A stretch of DNA of 64,000 bases from Carettochelys insculpta (Eukaryota; Chordata; Testudines; Carettochelyidae), in contig NC_134138.1 in NCBI RefSeq assembly GCF_033958435.1, forward strand, positions 175,878,798 through 175,942,797, written 5' to 3'. Positions 23,118 through 35,330 of the stretch are shown in pieces. The notes beneath the pieces were generated by a model. It was given only the letters and a program-made list of their open reading frames with translations, searched no databases and was not told the DNA's origin. A program made the translations under genes and the position numbers. Position 1 is the stretch's first letter, and every line of letters starts with the position of its first letter.

Positions 23118-24947
23118 TGGAGACAACTCAAATTAACTAGACTGTGCGAGACCACAAAGAGTTCTGCTGTTCAGGACAATATAGATGATTAGAGAATTTT
23201 CAAAGCAACTTTTTTTCCCCTCCCCGCATCAGCAATATAAGGCTTCACCTGATTTTACATCACAAGTTTAGCCACAAATATAGGGCTCATGAAGGGATTC
23301 CCTTCTAATTATATTTGGTCTTGTACCATTTCTCATGCCTTACTCATTCTAATGGCTGCTAGAATTAAAATGGAGTGAGCTATCAGCCCAGGAAATCAGC
23401 TACTGTGCACAAACAACTAACTTTTTTAAAATTTATTTTCTAATGCTCATTGTACCTCGTATGGACTTTCATGTTATCCCAAGTTGTGGCAAAATATTTT
23501 GTCAGAGATAGGTTTTTTTATAGTTATATTGTAGCAGAGGGGCAGATAATACTGAGCCACATGCAAAACAGTTTTGAGCTAAATGTGGTTTTGCTGATTT
23601 GAGGAATAAATGTCTCTGAAGGAAGCCTGGATAGCTATTAACCTCTTACAGCATGTTCCCTGAGATAAGAGTCCCATATGAGTTACAAACACTCCAAGCA
23701 CAACTAGGTAAGTTAAAGATAACGTTATAGCAGTGGCTTTGAATGTTCTGACTTTGGGGAATGTAAGCCAGTTATGTAACCTGCTATACCTTTTCATGTG
23801 GAATATGCATACATATATATACATACCTACAAAAATACGGATCCATAAGTTTTACAGAATAAGAAAGGGTTTTTTCAGACTACTCAAAGCACATTTAAAA
23901 TGCATAATTCAGAATTACTATGTCATACGTGAGTTACATGCCTTTCTATAAATGGCAAATGCAGGCTGCAATATGAGATTTGAAGCTTAAACCAAAAAGG
24001 GCTGCTGTTTCATTTTGATTTTCTGACACTAGCGGGAGAAACAAAAGGGTTTCATGAGCTGAACATTACTAATGCTGCCAGAAAGGCAGATTTGAAGATT
24101 CTCAGACTATATCTCTTTCATATCAGAGACAAAGACAGTTCAAATCCCAACGAATGAACTTCCTGCTGTGTAGGAGCTGACATTTGCCACCCAATTGCAA
24201 ATTAAATGCTTTGACAGCTCTTCAAATCTTTTTTATGTCAACACCAAAATCAGCTTTATGATTGATGGTTACCACTCACTTTTTCATATAGAAATATACA
24301 GGCATACAAATACACTGATTTTCTGTATTCTGCTACTACATGTACAGTGCTGTCAGCTGAAGACTGTCATGGACTCATAAGACAAACTTCAGAGATTTGC
24401 AAAATCAGTTTTTTAAAATTTCTGCGATGGCCTCAGGAATTCTCTTCTGAGGACATAGTCCCTTAGGTAGCCACTTGTGAGATACATGTGCACACATGTA
24501 TAGGGGGCTTTGCACCTGAGATCTGCTACACTTAAGCTTTGTCTATAATGGGGAAATTCTGTAAAAGATTCTCCTTATTGCTTTTGCCAGTTCAGCTCCA
24601 GAACCGATGGGCAATCTGGAATCCACAGTCCAGACAAAATGCCTGATGCCAAGCCTTTCCAAGTGACAAGACATTTTGCTATGTTCAGAGCAAGCCTAAT
24701 TTACATGATGCTTAAAACGAATAAATACGGCACCCACAGCTGTGTAAGGATTAATGGTGCTATTGTATACTGAGCAAAAACAGTGTTAGCAACTATGGGA
24801 TTTTTTTTGTAGATGAGGGCTTATTATATTGACAGCACTATATATATTTAACAATAATCTGATTTGATTCAGTTAGTGAGACAACATAGGGCCACCAATA
24901 TTTTAAAAGCACACAATGAAGAACCTCAGAGAATCCTTATTAATTAC

Positions 24948-25103
24948 CTTATCATCATCCTCACACGTCATGACATTGGAGAAAGGTATTTCAGCTTTGA
25001 ACATCTTACGACAATGCATGAGCTGGACCAGCAGGTAGCAGACTGTTTTGAACTTCATTCTTTTGGCAGGTTTTATATCTGAGAGAATCAGTCCTGGAAA
25101 TAT
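24948..25103 (-). CDS. ADCY1: ADCY1 exon: C1b with calmodulin-binding helix, residues ~486-537
   Basis: The exon is 156 bp, exactly 52 codons, phase 0 at both ends. The acceptor is attgcctgacag and the donor GTAATT. It encodes C1b from IFPGLILSDI to MTCEDDDK. The middle, IKPAKRMKFKTVCYLLVQLM and the following HCRKMFKA, is the amphipathic basic helix known as the calmodulin-binding site of ADCY1 (about residues 495-522); it includes the Phe-503 whose mutation in mammals abolishes Ca2+/calmodulin stimulation. All 52 residues agree with the mammalian sequence as I remember it. This exon is the strongest evidence that the gene is ADCY1 and not another cyclase, and that Ca2+ stimulation is retained. 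Confidence 0.98.
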
Positions 25104-25235
25104 CTGTCAGGCAATTAAAAATTATGAAAAAAGATACATGCATGTTAACATATATATAGACCCATATCTACACATACCCTCTGATGCTCAGAATAAGCAT
25201 GAAGACATTATACAAAGTGAATTTCTCTGGTACAG

Positions 25236-25543
25236 CACTTCTGCTCCAGCAATATCTCTGGTCCAGCATGATCTTAGTTAGCTGGATGTCCACTTATGCA
25301 TGTGGCCAAGTTTCCTAGTCCCAAAAATTTTGTTTACAGCCACCACTCCTGGCTCTCAGTATTCTGTGCTGTTATTTAGCTGTAATTTACCCCTACATGT
25401 CTTCTAAGAGCCCAGTAACAGTGGTAGCATTGGTAATGTTGCCAAACAATACTGACTTCCCGTGGTCCAGCAAAATCTCTCGTTCAGCTTTGGTCAGGTC
25501 CCCAGGGTGCCAGATTAGAGAAGTTCAACCTATAAATGAATAT
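25236..25543. repeat. TIR repeat ending agaagttcaacct
   Basis: The right end reads ccagattagagaagttcaacct, the inverted form of the terminus at 55845. The interior has 'tctggtccagcatgatctta' and 'tggtccagcaaaatctctcg'. The left border is not resolved. It lies just upstream (in transcript sense) of the calmodulin-helix exon acceptor. Confidence 0.5.
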
Positions 25544-26279
25544 TGTGATCAAACAATGTATTTTATTATATAGCATGGTTTTTCAGGGTAGAATATTTAT
25601 CCTTTTTAAACCTAAGGAGTAGTTAGTAAATGGACTGAGGGTCAAATCTAGACCACCAGATGCTTTTGAACAGAACCCTGAAGCCTTTTTATTTATTATT
25701 ATTATAGTAATTTTTTATTATTTTCTCTGGAGTCTGGACCTTGGCTATATCTTGACCACATTTGGGCAATGACAAAAAAATAAATAAGTAAAAAAAAAAT
25801 GGACTTCCTCAAAGAATATGCTTAACATACTATGTTTAAACACAACATATCCAATATTTCAATGCTGAGTTTCTATACAAACCTAGGCAACAAAACACAC
25901 ATTAGTGATTGATGTAGAAAAGAGGCATTATTTGTATTTCTTTTTAGTTTATATTCATATAACTTCATAACCATTTTTCTGAGAATAAAAATGGCATGAG
26001 AAATAAAAGCACGAGTAAGCTTTTCTGTTTATTCCCTTTATTTTTGTAATACTTCTGTCTTGATCTTCTTACCTTAACTCTCTCATTTTAGTGAGTAGCA
26101 TCTTCTTTAGAACAGTTAAGGTTCCAGGATTCAAGCGTGCATCCATGGAGCCATGATCAGGAAGGAAGCTAGGGGACACAACACTTATACTCTGCATCTT
26201 GCTTCTTTAGAACTGGGAGCAATGCAGAGGAATTGTGGGCTGGATACTTACGGGTCTACTTCTTTCAACACAGAGGACC

Positions 26280-26400
26280 CGATTTAGAAAAGGTGCTTGC
26301 TAAACTTTTAAGCATGTGTTTGCCACCCATTGACTTTGATGGAATTTAAACATATGCTTATGCACTAATCCTTGATTAGATCCAGGGCAAGAACCTCTTG
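26280..26400. repeat. Ancient dispersed amniote repeat
   Basis: The blocks 'aaacttttaagcatgtgttt' and 'cccattgactttgatggaat', with a second 'catatgcttatgcactaatc', follow an old repeat common in turtles and birds (gcttaaagttaagcatgtgc ... attgacttcaatggg). I do not know its formal name. Confidence 0.4.
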
Positions 26401-26901
26401 GTTTGTTCGCAGGAGCTATGCAACTTTCTCTTCAACTTCATGCTTCTGGACTGTGTTAATCTGCAAAGGAAGTGCTGCGAGAATTTTGAAAGGCCACACT
26501 ACCTGCCAGAATGGTAACACAAAGAAGTATTAGCACCTGTTTGGGGGCAAAAGTGAAAAGACCTAGAGTTTGGTCCCAAAGCATATTCTAAACTCCAAAC
26601 AAAGATTTAGTCTTACGAGCCAAGGACTACGGCCACTGAAATCCACAAAGAAGATTTGGTTTGTAATTGCCATTACTAGCCCTGATGCGTGTTAGTTGTT
26701 TACTGCAGCATTATGGATCTACCACGTGTCTATAACTGGGATCTGTCCATGCTTATCAGAATTCAGGAAAACTCCCTATACTTCACCAAAATAATTTCTT
26801 CTACAGCTCTCCTATCTGTACCAACCATTAATTCATACTAATAAAAGGAATTTAACAACGTGATTCAGAATAAAGTGCTGCAGATGCGTGAGAGTCCTGG
26901 C

Positions 26902-27097
26902 TGGTGTTCCCCGTAAGCTGAGTGCTTGGATGGCCACCCTGGAGAGATTCAGGTGCGGCCCAGTTTATTAGCAGAGTACCTACAGCCACCCACAGCTGGC
27001 AGCATATGTTTGTATTGGTGGTGCACATCCACATATGTCTCAGTGCATAAAATAAAATTTATTCTGCCCCCAGACAGAAAAAATAGAGGGAATACTG
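26902..27097. mobile_element. hAT-like element (cagtgttcc family), copy 2
   Basis: The left end tggtgttccccgtaag is inverted to the right end aatagagggaatactg. Flanks gtcctggc (26894-26901) and gtcctgaa (27098-27105) match at six of eight bases, as expected for an old hAT target duplication. The interior is antisense to the copy at 7441. Confidence 0.7.
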
Positions 27098-28763
27098 GTC
27101 CTGAAATATATGGAAGGCTGACATTCTACATCTTGATGGCATAGATACAATGTTGTACTATCGCAATGGGTTTGCCAGATAGAGTATGCTAAATGGAAAT
27201 GTCATCTTGGTTGATAAAAGTCCTATCCACGTAAGAAAATCTTTCCTCCTGGATTCTATTTATATTCTTTTTTGGCATGCACAATTTAATGGTTGGCATT
27301 TTGGGTTTGTATCAAATCTACATGATGCAATGGTGCCCACTGCCTCATTGCATCAAATCTTAATGAAGAAGGTACAAAGGAGGAAATAAATCAGACTGCT
27401 CAGATCCCAAGGTGAATGTGTATTCACTTGGTGATCTGAGTACAGAGAATGTGAGACAAATTTCCCTCAGTTATACACCCTATATTATAAGCAATAAGTC
27501 GGTGCAGAATCTGGTTCTGTATCCAGGTTAAAATATCTGTACTTAGGTATTGAGAAATGCACCGAATTTTACGGTGCAACACAGAGCTTTTCTTAATGAG
27601 CTGTCTGGCCACAATTCAGCAGACTACATGTTGCACTGTGACAACCCAACACAGAAATCAATTAGTCTGTTTAAACTTGTAATTAATGTGTAATACAACC
27701 TATTATTACATTAAGCAGGAAAAATTCCTGAATGCACACAACTACTGTATTGTGTACTTGAAAGATGGCTAAAATAAATCTGCATTATACTACACCTCTT
27801 ATAGCATTTCAGTTTAAAGAACAACATTCTACTATGCATGATATTCTCCTATATAAGGCGTTGATTCTGTGTAGGCTAGAAAAAGTGACAAAATCTCTTA
27901 AATGGCTTCCCATATAATTTCTCAGTTGAAGAATTTCTGCCAAGTGACTCACTGCTGGAAAGCTATATTCTACCCGGAGGACATTGTATAGTGACATTCA
28001 CTTCACAAAATATCTCAAACACATTCCTTAGTTTTTCATACCAAACAACATATTTTCAGGCACAGATAGCCTTTAGGTCAGAATATGGCAAAGAGAATCT
28101 AGTGTCAATGTTCTTCAGGGCCCCAAGCTAGAACATAGCTTTTGTTTAGCTAGGTGTGATGTTACTGTTTAATCCTATCATTTTTCTTCACACAGCCATA
28201 GCTCCTCTAGAAATACAGGTATTTTACTGTATGCCTATCTCTAAATCCGTTAAAAATGAAAAACCTTGTCCCCACCCTGCAATTAATTCCCATACTTTTG
28301 CTCTTTGTTCCATGTCATAGTAATAGAAAGGAAATATATGGAGTGTTAAATAGATTTGAGTGTTACCACTGGACTTCAACTCCAGAACAACTAGCTTCTT
28401 TTCCTCTGTCTGGCAGACAAGGTCAAACCTCTGACCTGGAGTGAGCTGGTCAGTGATTTTGCCACAGGGCTTCATTTTGGAGCCCATACTATGGCTGATT
28501 CTGAGTGGATCTTCTAAGTAGAGAATGAGCGGCTCCTTTGCATCTCAGAGCACCCACAAAAAAATGGTATGGATATAGCTGGGTGTGAAATGGAAGTTTT
28601 TGATAGCAGAGAAAAGAAGGCATATAAGAGAGAGTCCAGACTAAGGCCATGGACTCTTTCTCTCCCAGAAGTACTTGGAGGAATATAGTCTAAACTTTCT
28701 TTGGTATATCATATTTCCTGTGAACACTGTGTTGCTCAGAATGCTGAGAAGCATTATGATTTA

Positions 28764-29236
28764 GGGTATGTCTACACAGCAAAGTTATTCCAGAATAGTT
28801 TATTCCAGAGTTATTATTCTGAAATAAGCTATTCCAGAATAATGCATCTACATTACAGGGAAGTACCGGAATAAGCAAAACGTATTCCAAAATACCGTGT
28901 CTATACAGTAGATCCTATTTCGGATTAGTGTCCCTGAAAGCGCTGCTTCCAGGGGCTCTAATCTGAAATGCTATGTCTACACAGAAGAATTATTTCAGAA
29001 TAAACTATACTGGAATAGCTTATTTTGAAATAGACCCTAATACTTATCTACATGGCCCAGTCAGTAATATGTAGTTTGGAATAGGCACTATTCCTCGTAC
29101 AATGAGGTTTACCAAATTCTAAATAAACCATCCTCTATTTTGAAACAGCAGTTAAAGTGAAATAACCTAGATGCTTGCAAAGTTATTTTGAGATAATGGC
29201 TGTTATTTCAAAATAACTTTGCTGAGCAGACCTCCC
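28764..29236. mobile_element. TIR element, gggtatgtctacac type, possibly two nested copies
   Basis: It begins gggtatgtctacacagcaaa after TTA and ends with the inverted aataactttgctgagcagac. An internal 'tatgtctacacagaag' near 28972 suggests a second element inserted in the first. Many tattcc/gaataa repeats are present. It is non-coding. Confidence 0.65.
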
Positions 29237-29807
29237 TTCAGAGAGGAATAATGTCTCCTGACAACTTTGCTCTAGCACTCTATCTTTTCCATTTCTCCCA
29301 ACATGGCTCTCCCTCAGAAGAGCCCTAATGTGTGCAGCTTAGTTTTAAAAACCAGCTTCTGGAGTTAGTAACAACTTCTTTAACATATCTTCAAATGAGC
29401 AGATGGGCAGTCATGGGGCATTGTTGGCCTTCTGCTCTAGCACATATGGGCATTGCCAGGAGGGTAGTATTACCTCTTCATGCCACACTTAAACCCCCCA
29501 CATAAAATTAGGCCATCTTTGAAGGCACCAACTGTACATGTCCTCTTTATTTTATTTTAGCACTTCCTTTTAAAGTGCAATTAAAACGATGCCTGTTTAT
29601 TTGCAACATCTTTTTAGGAGGAGTTCTTTGTAGTAACATAGCCATGTCCTATTAGCTCCCTACAAAAGGTAACCAGCCTGTTTACAGCTTTGAGAGTTTA
29701 GAGAATTTTGAGAATGCACCGAAGCATGAGGAATAAAACAATCAATGTTCTGGGAAAACACCCCTCTGTTTGAGTCTCCTGTAACACTCTGGTGCTTATC
29801 TGGGGCA

Positions 29808-30024
29808 GATGGGAACAAGGGGACTTCGAAGTAGGCAGGGTCCTCCTCGAAAAGGAGCCCCGTCTAGACGAGCCGCGCGGCGGCGAGCCGCATCAATTTC
29901 GAAGCGCCACGGCTGCCCGCATGCTAATGAAGCGCTGAATATGCATTTCAGCTCTTCATTAGTAAACTTCGAAATGGCCATTTGCGTGGCCATTTCGAAG
30001 TTTGGGGCTAGTGTAGACACGGCC
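29808..30024. mobile_element. Half copy of a Harbinger-like fold-back element (right arm)
   Basis: It matches the right arm of the complete element at 47350-47772: 'cgaaaaggagccccgtctag', 'gacgagccgc', 'cgaagcgccacggctgcc', 'cttcgaaatggccatttgcg', ending ctagtgtagacacggcc and followed by TTA. The left arm is absent. The open frames here, including 29796-30068, are by-products of the repeat. Confidence 0.7.
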
Positions 30025-31721
30025 TTAGTGTATTGAGGGACATCAAAAATAAATAAAATTTGTAGCATGATAACTTTAGTCCTTTTCCTCCTTGCAATTT
30101 ATTCTCTTCACCTCCACTCCACCCAATTCCTTTTTTCTTTGTTTAAACACTACTGACTAGCAAATTTTCAGCTCATTAAGGCCAGACTTTTTTGTTAAGA
30201 GGAGTAAACCACCTGCTGTGAAAAGTCCTACTCCAATAATGATCATATATATCAAACAATCTACACTTGATTAACAGAAGTCACTTGAAAGTGTTTAAAA
30301 TATATAATGAAAAGCATCTGGGGACCTCACAGTACCAAAAACCAGATGCATTTGCTAAATCTGAAGAGTGCAAGCTGCTAACAATGACTCACTGATAAAA
30401 AGCTGCACTGCAAAAACGTACACTAATTGTATATTCTAGCAGATCTGTGACAATGCAATCATTCTTTGATACTGATTGTGAAATGTTATTTCTGGAGTAT
30501 CTATATGGGGACCAGCAAAAATGTATTGTTGGGCTAACAGAAGTGACATTTTGTGCGTACAGCAATATGGGACCACTCGTATGCCCTATGAATGATTGTT
30601 GCTTAAAGATGGGTGCAGGAATGGAAGGGCAGAGACCTGAGGGCAGAGAGATATCATAATTAAATGAGGAGAGAAAAACTTAAATTCTCAACCTTCTAAT
30701 ACACACATTTTCAGTCTTTTTCATACCGTGATGACAGGTACTTGTAATCCTGCCTTCCAACTACATCCCAGAATCCTTTGTACTGGTTTCCACACTGCAG
30801 CAGGAACCAGCTCAATGTATTAAGGGATGCTTTCAACATCTTTCATATGCATAAGTGACTGAGAAAATTTTCAGATGAAAATCAGAGACATAGAACAAAA
30901 GCAGATTCCTGACTGTTACACTTGGATGCAGGAGAGAAGGAGACAAGCACAGCTCTCTGCAGTGCTTGCTTTATTGTGTTCTTACAATAAAAATGAAAAG
31001 CAACATGAAGGCAAGGCTTTGCACTGGGTGTGGTGAGGCAGGGCTCAAAGGGACAGGACATGATTTTTCCTCCACCCCACTTTAAAAGATTTCCCAAAAG
31101 CACATATACACACATTATCATTTACATGGCTAACTTCACACTTTATAACCTAGCTACAAGTTGTGGGTGAGCTGCCACAGATTTTCTAATTGCAAGGAAC
31201 TATTCTGATTATTCTGTTAGTAATTCACAAACATATAAGACTGGTGCAAAGCTGGTTTTTACACTCACTTGGAATACCACAGAAATAGTTGTGCAACAGT
31301 GCCATGAACAACAGGATTAGATAGTAAAGTATCACTGGGCTGTAATATGGAATTATCTGGATCTGGATCAGTTTCAAGAAGTTATTGACATTAGATATTC
31401 TGATGGAAGGAGAGTTGACTGGAGGAATAGAAACTCCTGCTGGAACACCCCTGCACTCTGGTACCTGTCAAGGCTGCAACAAGTCCTTATGTTTCCATAA
31501 AATACCTTCAGATGGTTTTATCATTGAACGGGTCCTCTTTATTTTATAAATTCTTAAGATACTCAGTTCACTCCAGAACAGTACTTGGCAGTTCACATTA
31601 AATCTCCTACCTGAAAAGAAAGATGATAAGTCTCATGTAACTGATCGATTTTCTTAGCTTAGCATTCAGCTTCCCGTGAGGCAATATCAGGATGGAACAG
31701 GTCCCGACGGGCATGCAAAGA

Positions 31722-32330
31722 TCACTTCAAGGAAAGAACTGCAGGTGACTCCTGGATAACAACAGATGGTGTGTTTCTGTAGACAGGCAAAAAATAATCC
31801 AGTTTCTTCTGGTGACTCAAAATAGACTCATTAGATCTGAAGGCAAGCTTATGTATTTGTAAAAAAGTATTCTGCTGGTCTGTTTGTAGCAGATGGAGCA
31901 GAGCATATGTGCTGAATTTCACTTGAAGCTAGGAACATCTGAACTTCTCCAGAACAGAATTGAGATCCATTTTCACTCAGCAACTACAATGGTGAGCCAA
32001 ATTGGCTAAACAAGGTCTGAAGATGTCCAATTGCCCTAGATTCTGTAACAAAAATTAATCTGAAAACTTCAATCCATTTCCAATAGGCATCAGGTATGAC
32101 GAAAAATATACAATGGTTTTAAAGGTCCAGAGAAGTCCATGAAAACATATATCCAAGAAGTCTGAGGCCATACACAAGTTGAATTTGCTGAATTTGTTGC
32201 CACACAGTACAGAGCTTCACTTTCCCCCCAATATCTCTGTCAGTCTCTGGGCACCAGACATAATTCTGGGCGACAGCCTTCATCTGGACAATACCAAAAT
32301 GCCCTTTGTGAAGGGTTTCCAAAACCTGAG
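31722..32330 (-). pseudogene. Ty3/gypsy integrase remnant
   Basis: At 32322-32200 an HHCC-like start is visible: LHKGHFGIVQMKA, YVWCPETDRDI, then a Cys-containing WQQIQ. Near 31850-31720 the late integrase block (DYFLPVYRNTP ... ESPAVL) is recognisable. Between them the frame is broken, with only traces of the catalytic core. It is in the same orientation as the RT fragment. Confidence 0.7.
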
Positions 32331-32999
32331 ACTGAAGCTATTTCAGAATGATCCGTTGCATTCCCCACAAGAGGCACCTGTGATTTACAGGTAATTCACA
32401 CTGATGGGACACGTGTAAGCTGGGGATTCTTATGCTCCAACAAAATTCCTAGTAGTACCAGTCCTTTCATAAGAGACAGCACATCATCCTTACTGATTTC
32501 CATGTTTCAGTCCAAAAACTGAAGGTAACTGGTGATGATCACTTCTTGAGGGAACTTCTGAATTCTGAAGATATTGCTGACTGCTTGTTGCTCCAGCTGT
32601 GCACAGTTCTTCTCACCATTAGTGAGTGTTCATGATACAAAGGCAATTGGTTCCTCTGTGCCGTTGAGAAAAATGTGGAGAATAATTGCATCCATGCCAT
32701 ATTGTGAAGCATTACAACCCTCTTGCAGTGGTATCAAAGTGAATAAGAACTTCAGCTGATTTAACAGTTTTCTTCCTCCCTTAAATGAACACTCACAATC
32801 TTTAGTCACTGTCTGTTTTCTTTTTGCTCGTAAAGGGTGCCAGTATTGTTGCCAGATTAGTCAGAAATTTACCATAGTAATTAAGTAGCCTTAGCAATCA
32901 ACGTAACTCTAAACATATTCTCAGCAGTGGCACGTGAAGAATCAGCTTTTTCACTGGTAATTTCCTTAAGCCCATGGCACTAATTACACATTCAAAGTA

Positions 33000-33240
33000 T
33001 GTAACTGAAAATTTGAAAAACCTCACATTTCTTCTGAAATACTTTCAGTCCATGATCTTCCAAATGTTGCTGGATAGTACCCAAATTTTGAAAATCATCC
33101 TCTAGCTCCTTTCCTGTAACATGGATGTAATTCAAATAGCACTGAACTCCATTCAGTTCCTTTACAATCTCAACCATGGCCTTCGGAAACAGGGCAGGTG
33201 CTGGTGTGATAGTAAGAGGCAGCCTGTTGTAACAGAATAA
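33000..33240 (-). pseudogene. Ty3/gypsy reverse transcriptase fragment
   Basis: The fragment reads KGLFCYNRLP, then TPAPALFPKAM, then GVQCYLNYIHVTG, then LEDHGLKV and KKCEVFQ. This is the order of RT motifs from the fingers/palm through the catalytic box to the thumb in gypsy elements. The catalytic box lacks its conserved aspartates, so the copy could not be active. Confidence 0.8.
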
Positions 33241-35330
33241 GCCTTTTGTTGTGTTTGAGATATTTTTTGAGGCTAGATAGACTGTAACAGCTTTCACCCA
33301 GCACTCTGGCACCTCCTGCTGGTTGTCTTGGGAATTATCTCTAAGTGTTAGTCCACCATCTAAAGGTGGTGGTTAGGCACCGTCACTCCTGCTCTAGCAC
33401 CAACATCTCAACAAGACCCTGACATCCTTTCCAAGCAGCACAGCCTTTCAGCCAAACCACACACTGCTTCCAGGGGGCCCGGAATCTACTGTCCTGCCAC
33501 CGTTTCAGTAGCCAACTGCAGTCCATTACTCTAGGGCAACCTCCCACTCCCTTCGCTCTTGCTTCAGGGTATACATCTGCAAACTCTTGCAGACAGCAGG
33601 GGCTGTCTCCTGCCTCCCAGATTACTGTTCACAGCTCTACTCCGTCCAGAGTGCTGGCAGTTCTCTGAGCCCTCCAGGGACACAGTCTTTCCTCCCTGAG
33701 TTCCCAGCAGAGAACTATCTTTCTGTGCCCTGCAACTCGCTTTTCATATGGGCCTACTTGACCATGATTGGCTGCTCCTTTTAACCCTTCTCTAATTCAC
33801 TGCCTCCAGCATGGCATCCCTAGTCCCTGTTGTCCAAGCTCTGTTTCAAAAAAACTTCTATCCAGTATTTCTTAAAGGTTTCGAGATGCTTTCATGGCTG
33901 TCTTGATCTCAGTATAATTCACCTAGAACTTCTCAAGCCAACATCTGCAAAGTGGTAGCTGCATTTACCTTTAAATTACAAACAAATGACTGTTGATCTG
34001 GGCAAATTTTCTTCTGGATTACCCCTTTTGGGTCTAACTTTTCTCCAGTATACATCTTCAAAACCATAGCAGTTACTTCCAGAGGAACTTGTGACAGCAT
34101 CTGGTGATACGTAGATGCAGAAATCAGTGAGATGGGAGCTCCATTCTCGTAGAAGGGTTTGGCATCCTTTCTCTAGCTGCTGAGAATTCATGCAATGTTA
34201 AGGCTTAGTCATTGTCACTGGAGCTTTTGGTTTCTTCCACATTATGACTTCTCAACTTCTATCCGGTCTTTGGTATTGCATAGTCTTCTTACACTATCAG
34301 CTACTCTGTGGGACTGTTCACAGCCATATGTCCTTTCCTTGGTCAGTTTCTGAAAATATGTTGTTATGCCCAGGAGTCCCACAATAATTTTTTATTGCTC
34401 TCTGCTGACCAGAGGTAGCACAGTAGTCTGTAGGCCTTTGGACACATCACTATCACCAACCTGGAAACTTAGCAGTCTGAAATGGTGGTGCAGGTTACAA
34501 ATTGATCAAAATATTTGATGCACATCACCCCGGACTCATGGGTATCAGTAAATCATTAGTGTTTTCCACAAACGATGCCACTTCGCTGCTCTCCTGTGAC
34601 TTCACACTTCCTGGACTTCTCTTCCACAGGAAGACTGTGTCTGTTCGCACTCATTCTGCCTTTTCTGTCCATGTGCCAGTACTACAGAATTATTTCTTTG
34701 GCTGTACCCCTGCTCCCTCTACTTGTTGCAGAGATTGTTTTCCACTTTTGAGTTTGTCTGAGCAGACACAACGTAATTGCCAGACATTACCATCCCTTCA
34801 CCGATAGATTCTTTTGGGAACTTCTGCTTTTACCTTTTTCCAGCAGAGCACTGTCATATATGCTAACAGACTGCTAATCCCCAGAACAAGAATAGACTAT
34901 TGTGCTCTCCTTCTTGCATATCCCACATAAAACTTAGCACAGAAATGAGCCCTTTGGGTGTTGATGCACCTCTCCTCAGATCACAGTGTGAGCTGTAGCA
35001 AGTAATCCTTGTACCACTCAATACAGTTTTACCTAACACAGAGAAGGGTAGCTGGAGTACATGATGATCAATAACAGAATAAAGTTCTGGGGGGGAAAAA
35101 AAACACAGCATGTAAAATGCCACATTTACTTTGTCAGTCCCTTTGCTTTTTATTATAGTGCATTCATAGCTGAAGCTGGTGAGATATGCCCATTGGTTCT
35201 GGGGGCACAGTTAAGGTTGCTGGGTACAGCTAGTGCATATTGTAACTCCGCATTTCCAGATATTAAAATACAGGTGCACTTGACATTCCTGGAAATAGAT
35301 GAAGCACAGCTTGTCACACTTAACTCTGCA

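Larger units (their letters stand above)
21903..24947 (-). other. ADCY1: ADCY1 intron within C1b
   Basis: The intron is 3045 bp and separates the calmodulin-helix exon from the CaM-kinase-site exon. It holds a hAT-like element with an internal minisatellite (about 22205-23117), itself interrupted by a Penelope-like terminal fragment (about 22907-23085). The region 23120-24947 is AT-rich and shows nothing I recognise. Confidence 0.8.
31690..34480 (-). mobile_element. Degraded Ty3/gypsy LTR-retrotransposon remnant
   Basis: Reading down from 34480 on the minus strand, collinear pieces of a gypsy polyprotein appear in the expected order: a possible gag zinc-knuckle region (about 34290), aspartic protease (about 34190-33990), reverse transcriptase (33240-33000), RNase H (about 32830-32500) and integrase (about 32330-31700). 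Many stops and frame changes break it. In the RT catalytic box two positions are changed (YLNY instead of YLDD), and the protease Asp-Thr-Gly is not intact. A non-homologous stretch between 33312 and about 33960 interrupts the order. I could not find LTRs. Confidence 0.75.

Noticed and set aside
26069..26170. Possible ADCY1 exon on the minus strand next to a GTAAG
   Set aside because: The translation (MDARLNPGTLTVLKK-like) matches no adenylyl cyclase part and the flanking coding exons already join in phase without it.
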